A stretch of DNA of 10,353 nucleotides, taken from the NCBI GenBank assembly GCA_039914705.1, contig JBDSOT010000154.1:1-10353 (forward strand), in the 5' to 3' direction. Each line of letters opens with the position of its first letter. Positions within the stretch are counted from its first letter, which is position 1. The notes beneath the pieces are model-generated. The model made no database searches. It was given only the letters and a program-made list of their open reading frames with translations, and was not told where the DNA came from. Source of the stretch: JBDSTW01 sp039914705. GTDB taxonomy: Bacteria; Pseudomonadota; Gammaproteobacteria; SURF-13. The position numbers and the translations under genes were made by a program. Shown one piece after another: positions 6,333 to 10,353 of this stretch.

Positions 6333-6716
6333 CTATTTACGGTGCTCGAGCATATGGGGCATGCGTGCGGCATATTGCGCCGTCGCCTCGGCAGAGAAGT
6401 AATAGGCGCGCGCCTTATCCGGTTCGCCGGCTTGTTTGGCGGCCTCAGCCTTGGCCTGTAGTTCCTTCGAAATGGTCGCCATTTCGGTCATCAGTTTGCC
6501 CTCGCTTGGGTATTTTTTAAACAGGCCCTCGCCCTCGTGTTCCTGATATTCGCCTTCAGCCCAAGCCTGCATTGCGGAGACGTTTTCCGCTATCTTGGCA
6601 TCGGCATCCCGCCCGGCATAACTCAACGCCATCCCTTCCTCTTCGGCAAACGCCGGGCTCAGGTTCGCGCCGACCACACTGCTCAACAACGCCACGGCTA
6701 ACGCTATACGCTTCAT
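6333..6716 (-). CDS. secreted (periplasmic) 127-residue protein of unknown function
   Basis: The product starts with a clear Sec signal peptide: MKR, a hydrophobic core (4-18) and a likely cleavage after AFA (24/25). The mature protein of about 103 residues is mostly helical and rich in Ala, Glu and Lys, with scattered aromatic residues (WAEGEYQEHEGEG at 52-64, YYFSAEATAQYAARM at 105-119) and a His/Met-containing end MPHMLEHRK. It has no cysteine, so it is not a c-type cytochrome, and I recognise no family. The start at 6716 is supported by AAGGG (minus strand, 6728-6724) seven bases upstream. Immediately upstream on the same strand lie an intrinsic terminator and a Fur-box promoter, so the gene is either expressed by readthrough of that terminator or from a very close promoter (TATACT, 6739-6734, would leave almost no leader). 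A role in metal handling is suggested only by this context and is not shown by the sequence. Confidence 0.75.
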   Translation of the reverse strand: MKRIALAVALLSSVVGANLSPAFAEEEGMALSYAGRDADAKIAENVSAMQAWAEGEYQEHEGEGLFKKYPSEGKLMTEMATISKELQAKAEAAKQAGEPDKARAYYFSAEATAQYAARMPHMLEHRK

Positions 6717-6757
6717 ATCGATACCCTTGGGTTAGTATAAGTTGACGACGAGGGGGC

Positions 6758-6782
6758 AAAAAGAGGGGCGCAACAGCGCCCC
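6758..6782 (-). terminator. intrinsic terminator on the minus strand between receptor and secreted-protein genes
   Basis: On the minus strand GGGGCGC pairs perfectly with GCGCCCC around a four-base loop (plus-strand arms 6765-6771 and 6776-6782), followed by TCTTTTT (plus 6764-6758). A GC-only 7-bp stem plus a U-run is a standard Rho-independent terminator. It would end either the receptor transcript, whose stop codon is 186 bases upstream, or a short transcript from the Fur-box promoter at 6863-6896. Confidence 0.82.
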
Positions 6783-6855
6783 GTAACAGGAGATAGAGAG
6801 TAACAACATTAAAGCTAAGCTTATGACCAGCAAGGAACACGCCAACCTCGCCACT
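6758..6855 (-). ncRNA. candidate Fur-regulated small RNA, about 98 nt
   Basis: A Fur-box-like site and -10 element lie just upstream (6863-6896) and a strong intrinsic terminator with a U-run lies at the end, defining a transcript of about 98 nt on the minus strand with no convincing reading frame. Near the 5' end CGAGG pairs with CCUUG across a 10-nt loop. If the RNA starts two bases earlier, CCAG/CUGG extends this stem below a three-base bulge. A central unstructured stretch follows, rich in U and C (CUCUCUAUCUCCUGUU), which could pair with ribosome sites, then the terminator hairpin. Size, layout and U-tailed terminator match Fur-repressed Hfq-dependent RNAs such as RyhB and PrrF, but I see no sequence similarity to them. 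The alternative is a leader and attenuator for the secreted-protein gene downstream at 6716. This is inferred from signal order only; no expression evidence exists. Confidence 0.45.
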
Positions 6856-6862
6856 GGAAACA

Positions 6863-6896
6863 AGTATACACATAAATCTTAATGAAAACCATTATC
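6863..6896 (-). promoter_or_regulatory. Fur-box-like operator overlapping a sigma-70 promoter (minus strand)
   Basis: Read on the minus strand, GATAATGGTTTTCATTAAG (plus 6896-6878) matches 14 of 19 positions of the Fur consensus GATAATGATAATCATTATC, including an intact GATAATG half. A -10 element TATACT (plus 6868-6863) follows; the -35 position falls inside the Fur box but is weak (TTTTCA at 15-base spacing). This overlap is how Fur represses. Both possible targets lie downstream: the candidate small RNA and the secreted-protein gene. Confidence 0.62.
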
Positions 6897-6967
6897 ATCT
6901 GGTATTATTTTAGCACCTGGGGATGGCTGTTTCTACCCAAGCGGTGCTGTACGACTCTCCTGCAACT

Positions 6968-9073
6968 TCAAAATTCATACTTGATGCCGGCCTGGATCAG
7001 GCGCGGGCTGCCGGGCAGGATACCGCGCGTGCGATCCACGATGTACTCCTTGTCGGCCAGGTTTTTCACCGTCAGGAACACCGTGGTGCGCTCCGGCTTA
7101 AAGTGGTAGTTCAACGTTGCGTTCCAGATCGTGTAGTCCGAGATCAACCCCTTCTGGCCGTCGGCCGTGGGCGCCACGGTGCCGGCGAAGTCGCTGAACT
7201 GCTCGCTTACGTACACCGCTTCCAGTTGCGCATCCAGCCCCCCTACCGCGTAGCCGAGCGCCGCCGTCAGCAGATGCTTGGGCGCGTAGGGCAGGCGATT
7301 GCCGGACGCGCTGCCGGAAACGATCGCGCCGCCGACCACTCGCGTGAAGGGGGTGGTCTGTTCCGCTGTGGGCAGCCAGGTGTAGGCCCCGCGCAGATAC
7401 ATGCCGGCGGGCAGATCCGCTTTCCCGGAGAGTTCGAGCCCTTGGTACAGGGTCTCGCCCTGAGCGAGCGGCGTGCTGCCGCCAGCGATGGAGCCGACCG
7501 CGATCTGGCGCGAGAAGTCGTTGCGGAACAGTGTGGCTTGGAGGCTCGTCTGGTCCGTCGGTTCGGCGCGCAAGCCAAGTTCCCAGTTGGTGGACAGTTC
7601 GGCCTCGACATCGGTGCTGGCGCCGCTGCCGCCGATGATGTCCTCGGTGCGCGGTGGCGCGAAACCGCGGTGCACGCCGGCGAACACGGTCAGCGCCTTG
7701 CTGGGGCTGTATGTGCCGCCGAGGCTGGGGATCCACTGACCGAGCGTATCGCTGCCGGTCACCCCTGTCTGGTTGTTGGTGCGCGAGCTGTCAATATATT
7801 CAAACCGCAGGCCGGGCGTCAGCGTCCAGTCGCCGAGCAGGAAGCGGTTCTGCGCGAACACCGAGTAGGCATCGGTCTCACGCAGATTGTCCTCCGCTAT
7901 GGTTCCGGTGCGGGCGGAGGGTGATGTGCCGTTCACCTGCTTACGCTTCTGCTCCTCGAAGTGCGCCTTGAACCCGGCCTCCAGTTCGCTCGCGACGCCA
8001 AAGGCGTTGTGGGAGAGCTTGAGACGCGGTTCGATGCCCCAGGTATCATACTTGCGCAGCCGTCCCTGTACCGAGTTGCAGGTGTCGGGGTTGACCGAGG
8101 AGCCCGCCAGCCGCGCGGCGGTGAACTCCGCACCACATTGCGTGTCAGTGGTGGTACTGGACTGACGCCACCAGTCACGGTCGAAGTAGGATCTATAAAG
8201 ATTCGTCGTCAGAACGGCATTGTCATTAAAAACCCATTCATGGGTCGCGGAAGCCCCGTAACGTTCGATGTCGAACTTGTCATTCTTGAACGGGTTGTAA
8301 CGCGCGCCGAAGTTGCGGAACTCGGCCTCGGTGATGCCGCTGTAGGTGATGGTGGAATCCTCGGTGAAGACGTTGGCACGGACGGTGAGCGCCTGGCTGG
8401 CGCCGAGTCCGAAAACCGCCTTGTAATTGAGATCATTGATCCCGCTGTTGACGTTGTCGCGCGCACCGTCGCCCTGCTTGCGCGTGTAGTCAAGCAGCAT
8501 ACCGTTGCCGCCCAGCTGCAGCTTGCCGTTGAAGTAGTCGCGATTGCCGGCGGTGGCGGAGACGAAGCCGCCGAACTTCTGCGGCGGCAGCGGCGTGATG
8601 TAGTTGATGACGCCGCCGATGGTCTGCGGTCCGAACAAAATCTGCCCCGCACCCTTCAACACCTCAATACGCTCGAAGCGGTCAATCGGCGGATGGTAGT
8701 AGCTGGCATTGTCGCCGTAGGGCGCGTAGGAAAGCGGAATGCCGTCCTCGAGCAGCGTGACCTTGGTCGAACGCGTCGGATTCAGGCCGCGGATGCCGAT
8801 GTTGGGACGTAACCCGAAACCCTCTTCGTCGCGCACGTTGATTCCCGGCAGCTTGCGCAGCGCCTCACTGGTAGTGAAAACCCGGCTCGTTTCCAGTGTT
8901 TGCTTGTCCAGTATCTCACCGGAACCGGGGATGTGCTCCAGCGCTTCCGGCGTGCCGATGACCTCCACCGTGGGTGCCTTGACGGAGGTTTCCTCTTCTT
9001 GCGCAACCGCTGCCGCCCCAGGCCAAGTCAACGCTATCAAAACCGCGGTGTTGATTTTTTTCTTTGAAAACAC
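6968..9073 (-). CDS. TonB-dependent outer-membrane receptor, FecA-like
   Basis: This is a 22-strand beta-barrel receptor that imports a ligand, most likely a ferric chelate, across the outer membrane using TonB energy. The 701-residue product has a signal peptide (1 to about 25, ending AAAVAQ) and a possible TonB box TVEVIG (35-40). The plug domain (about 59-160) contains LPGINV, NIGIRGLNP (91-99), LLEDGIPLSYAPYGD (107-121) and IEVLKGAGQILFGPQTIGG. The barrel ends with NLADKEYIVDRTRGILPGSPR and a C-terminal Phe, the outer-membrane insertion signal. The plug blocks resemble the ferric citrate receptor FecA, but the N-terminal signalling domain of FecA is absent. C313 and C332 could form a disulfide in a surface loop. 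I place the start at GTG 9073 because AGGAG (minus, 9085-9081) is seven bases upstream; ATG 9088 and GTG 9097 are in frame but lack a ribosome site. A Fur box covers its promoter. The ligand cannot be decided from sequence. Confidence 0.93.
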   Translation of the reverse strand: MFSKKKINTAVLIALTWPGAAAVAQEEETSVKAPTVEVIGTPEALEHIPGSGEILDKQTLETSRVFTTSEALRKLPGINVRDEEGFGLRPNIGIRGLNPTRSTKVTLLEDGIPLSYAPYGDNASYYHPPIDRFERIEVLKGAGQILFGPQTIGGVINYITPLPPQKFGGFVSATAGNRDYFNGKLQLGGNGMLLDYTRKQGDGARDNVNSGINDLNYKAVFGLGASQALTVRANVFTEDSTITYSGITEAEFRNFGARYNPFKNDKFDIERYGASATHEWVFNDNAVLTTNLYRSYFDRDWWRQSSTTTDTQCGAEFTAARLAGSSVNPDTCNSVQGRLRKYDTWGIEPRLKLSHNAFGVASELEAGFKAHFEEQKRKQVNGTSPSARTGTIAEDNLRETDAYSVFAQNRFLLGDWTLTPGLRFEYIDSSRTNNQTGVTGSDTLGQWIPSLGGTYSPSKALTVFAGVHRGFAPPRTEDIIGGSGASTDVEAELSTNWELGLRAEPTDQTSLQATLFRNDFSRQIAVGSIAGGSTPLAQGETLYQGLELSGKADLPAGMYLRGAYTWLPTAEQTTPFTRVVGGAIVSGSASGNRLPYAPKHLLTAALGYAVGGLDAQLEAVYVSEQFSDFAGTVAPTADGQKGLISDYTIWNATLNYHFKPERTTVFLTVKNLADKEYIVDRTRGILPGSPRLIQAGIKYEF

Positions 9074-9148
9074 GCTTTTTCTCCTCATCCCGTTCACACA
9101 CCCATAAACAATGGCCGCCTCAAGCGGCCCTCTAAATACCGGATGAGG

Positions 9149-9177
9149 ATAATAAACTTAATGAGAATGATTTACAA
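9149..9177 (-). promoter_or_regulatory. sigma-70 promoter of the receptor gene with overlapping Fur box
   Basis: On the minus strand TTGTAA (plus 9177-9172) and TATTAT (plus 9154-9149) are spaced by exactly 17 bases, so transcription should start near 9142. A Fur-box-like 19-mer, CTTAATGAGAATGATTTAC (plus 9157-9175), fills the spacer and matches 13 of 19 consensus positions. Fur with iron bound would block polymerase. The leader of about 70 bases contains a 6-bp hairpin (GGCCGC 9113-9118 with GCGGCC 9124-9129, five-base loop). Confidence 0.75.
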
Positions 9178-9219
9178 TAGCATTTGTTTGAGTCAGTAGA
9201 CTCACGGGGGCTACAAAGG

Positions 9220-9254
9220 TTTTGACCGTTGCTACGGCCGGTACAGCGTCAAAA
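9220..9254. repeat. interrupted inverted repeat
   Basis: TTTTGAC (9220-9226) is the reverse complement of GTCAAAA (9248-9254). Inside it, GCTAC (9231-9235) can pair with GT and AGC (9241-9247) around a two-base bulge. The hairpin is symmetric enough to be an RNA stem on either strand but is not followed by a U-run, so it is not a typical terminator. Function unknown. Confidence 0.4.
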
Positions 9255-9360
9255 TCAGCGCCGGATGTGACGATGGATATACATTCAGCGGGTTACGCTT
9301 CTTCGCGTTAAAAAAGATAATAATTTTGCAGGCGCATCCTATGCACAATTAGGCTGGATC

Positions 9361-9396
9361 GCAGGCGTCCCGCCTGCATGCGGGCAGGATGCCCGC
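9361..9396. repeat. REP-like double palindrome
   Basis: Two adjacent GC-rich hairpins lie two bases apart: GCAGGCG-TCC-CGCCTGC (9361-9377, 7-bp stem) and GCGGGC-AGGAT-GCCCGC (9380-9396, 6-bp stem). Flanking bases GGATC and GCTCC extend the unit to about 9356-9402. From memory, units of this kind, with alternating 'gcaggcgtcccgcctgc' and 'gcgggca..tgcccgc' arms, recur between genes in many environmental bacterial genomes. They are often mis-annotated as proteins containing GARASCPHAGGTPA, a peptide readable here on the minus strand. Only one copy is in this window. Confidence 0.6.
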
Positions 9397-9490
9397 GCTC
9401 CAATATTTCGCTTTTTTTGCAAAATGGAATAAGTTAAGAAAGCTCGGATCAAGTCCGCTCGAAGGACGCGCAACGCGCCGGGTGCCGGGC

Positions 9491-10294
9491 CTAGCGCTGA
9501 AGGCGGTAAGCGACCGGAATAGTAAGCGTCGCCTGTTGCCAGGAGGGGTTTTGTTCCAGTTTCAGCGGCGTGGAGGCGCGCAGCACTTTCAGGGCGTCCT
9601 GATCGAGTGTTTCGTGTCCCGAACTTTTCACTATCTCTGCATGCAGCAGGTGGCCGTCGGCGCCGATAACGGCCTTGATCAGCACCTCCCCCTCCCAACC
9701 GTTGCGCTTGGCAAGATAGGGGTAACGCTTCAGCGCCTCCATCTGACGCCACAACAGATCCGCCAGTGCGCCGGTATCGACAACAGCGGACGGGGGTGGC
9801 GCCTCCGGCTCGCTCGGCTGTACCTGTTCCATGACGGGAGCAGCAGGCTCAACGGCTGGTTGCTGAACCGGGGCGGCGGCCTCGGTCACGGCAGGTACGT
9901 CAGGCGCGGCCTGCCGGGTCACCACCGGATCGGGCGCAACAGGGCGGCGGGGGCGCGGAACGGGGGGGGGCGCCTCCGGCTCGCTAGGCTCCGCCTGTTC
10001 CATGATAGGAGCAACAGGTTCAACGGTTGGTTGCTGAACCGGGGCGGCGGCCTCGGTCATGGGGGGCGGCACAGCCGGTTGCACCTGCGCTACAGGCGGG
10101 GCGGCGGGCAGGAACGCCACATCCCAGCGAAACGGCTCCGGCAGCAGCGGTTTTTCAGAGCCCATGATGGCGAGCAGAAGCAGGCCGCCGAGCACGCCGT
10201 GCAGCACCAGCGACGTGCTCCAGCCAGCCAGTCGTCCAGCGCTGTAATTGGCGCTGTAATTCTCCAACATGATCGCGCTCACCATGGCACTCAT
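9491..10294 (-). CDS. tonB: TonB energy transducer
   Basis: TonB is anchored in the inner membrane, is energised by ExbB-ExbD through the proton motive force, and spans the periplasm to contact the TonB box of outer-membrane receptors. The 267-residue product has one N-terminal membrane helix (about 24-44) with S28-x3-H32, the Ser/His pair conserved in E. coli TonB (S16/H20). A long Pro/Ala/Glu-rich periplasmic linker (about 62-170) contains two copies of a 32-residue block beginning TEAAAPVQQP (80-111 and 137-168). The C-terminal receptor-binding domain (about 178-267) carries RYPYLAKRNGWEGEVLIKAV and SSGHETLDQDALKVLRAS. The start ATG 10294-10292 overlaps the stop of the upstream exbD frame (ATGA), and GGAG lies five bases before it, so the two are translationally coupled in an operon. 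The nearby receptor at 6968-9073 on the same strand is a likely, but not exclusive, partner. A run of nine G's in the linker could be prone to slippage. Confidence 0.93.
   Translation of the reverse strand: MSAMVSAIMLENYSANYSAGRLAGWSTSLVLHGVLGGLLLLAIMGSEKPLLPEPFRWDVAFLPAAPPVAQVQPAVPPPMTEAAAPVQQPTVEPVAPIMEQAEPSEPEAPPPVPRPRRPVAPDPVVTRQAAPDVPAVTEAAAPVQQPAVEPAAPVMEQVQPSEPEAPPPSAVVDTGALADLLWRQMEALKRYPYLAKRNGWEGEVLIKAVIGADGHLLHAEIVKSSGHETLDQDALKVLRASTPLKLEQNPSWQQATLTIPVAYRLQR
9800..10059 (-). repeat. in-frame 89-bp repeat pair in the tonB linker
   Basis: Bases 9800-9888 and 9971-10059 are copies with nine mismatches in 89 positions (counted by hand), offset by 171 bp (57 codons), so the reading frame is kept. 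They encode the two TEAAAPVQQP...EPEAPP blocks. The pair reflects a tandem duplication that lengthened the periplasmic linker; the mismatches show it is not brand new. A G9 run (9962-9970) abuts the second copy. Confidence 0.9.
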
Positions 10295-10353
10295 AGGCGC
10301 TCCACTTCCAGGCTGACCCGTGTAAAGCCGGCGTCTTTAACAGTATCCACCAG
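10291..10353 (-). CDS. exbD: C-terminal end of ExbD (biopolymer transport protein), 5' part outside the window
   Basis: Reading the minus strand from the window edge gives 20 residues, LVDTVKDAGFTRVSLEVERL, then TGA at 10293-10291. This resembles the last strand-helix-strand of the periplasmic domain of ExbD/TolR proteins, where a VxDxxKxAGxxxVxL pattern is typical. ExbD is an inner-membrane proton-channel partner of ExbB that powers TonB. The stop overlaps the tonB start by four bases (ATGA), the usual arrangement in exbB-exbD-tonB operons, which supports ExbD over TolR. Only about 15 percent of the gene is visible, so the call rests on a short match plus context. Confidence 0.78.
   Translation of the reverse strand: MVDTVKDAGFTRVSLEVERL

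Larger units (their letters stand above)
9178..9490. other. non-coding gap between the receptor promoter and tonB
   Basis: I see no convincing gene here. It holds a short hairpin TGAGTC/GACTCA (9189-9204), a longer interrupted inverted repeat (9220-9254), an AT-rich stretch (9309-9335), a double GC-rich palindrome (9361-9396) followed by T7 (9412-9418), and a short GGCGCG/CGCGTC hairpin just past the tonB stop (about 9466-9480) that lacks a U-run and is at best a weak terminator. The region is likely the 3' side of the exbD-tonB transcript plus mobile or repetitive intergenic sequence. Confidence 0.6.

Noticed and set aside
6556..6873. Minus-strand frame beginning MCILVSSGEV across the candidate RNA
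   Set aside because: It starts inside the -10 region of the Fur-box promoter, crosses the terminator hairpin and overlaps the start of the secreted-protein gene in another frame; no ribosome site and no recognisable domain.
6923..8812. Long open frames on the plus strand antisense to the receptor gene (6923-7924 and 7961-8812)
   Set aside because: They run opposite a well-supported receptor gene, have Arg/Gly/Val/Ala-biased composition typical of the complement of GC-rich codons, show no family motifs and have no ribosome sites.
9412..9418. T7 run after the REP-like palindrome as a plus-strand terminator
   Set aside because: The run starts about 15 bases after the hairpin, too far for an intrinsic terminator, and no plus-strand gene lies upstream that would need it.
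9339..9752. Minus-strand frame containing the peptide GARASCPHAGGTPA
   Set aside because: It overlaps the C-terminal domain of tonB in another frame and its tail is translation of the REP-like palindrome; such peptides are a known annotation artefact.
1..10353. CRISPR array, prophage, toxin-antitoxin or insertion sequence
   Set aside because: No regularly spaced direct repeats, transposase or integrase motifs, terminal inverted repeats with target duplications, or paired small overlapping toxin-antitoxin genes were seen.

Overview
The window reads as chromosomal DNA of a Gram-negative proteobacterium, most likely a gammaproteobacterium. The evidence is a YggX-type protein, cyclopropane fatty acid synthase, a stand-alone PncC followed by a ThpR-like start, HtpG behind a sigma-32-type promoter, an outer-membrane TonB-dependent receptor, and an exbD-tonB pair joined by an ATGA overlap. 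Species cannot be fixed from the sequence alone. Most genes are GC-rich (44 of 60 bases are G/C at 1861-1920, counted by hand), but the methyltransferase gene at 381-1208 is clearly AT-rich (21 of 60 at 421-480) and looks acquired.

Left part, plus strand (1-5723): the end of yggX; an AT-rich SAM-dependent methyltransferase of unknown substrate; cfa with its own promoter; a small Ala/Glu-rich lipoprotein closed by a perfect 15-bp terminator; pncC; a truncated thpR start (about 17 recognisable codons) running directly into the promoter of htpG; and htpG. The thpR stub and the sigma-32 promoter share one short region, which marks a recombination or deletion junction.

Middle, minus strand (5760-6967): a four-helix DoxX-family membrane protein convergent with htpG, then a secreted 127-residue protein of unknown function. 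Upstream of it lies a compact block consisting of a Fur-box-like site, a -10 element, about 100 nt without a convincing gene, and an intrinsic terminator. This is the classic layout of a Fur-repressed small RNA (RyhB/PrrF type in arrangement, not in visible sequence) and is the most interesting candidate in the window.

Right part, minus strand (6968-10353): a FecA-like TonB-dependent receptor with a sigma-70 promoter overlapped by a second Fur-box-like site; a non-coding gap of about 400 bp with palindromic repeats; and tonB preceded by the end of exbD. Receptor, energy-transducing complex and candidate Fur-controlled RNA together form an iron-uptake neighbourhood. ExbD and TonB would energise ligand import through the receptor, and Fur would repress the receptor and the RNA when iron is plentiful. 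All functional statements rest on motif recognition by eye; no database search was run.
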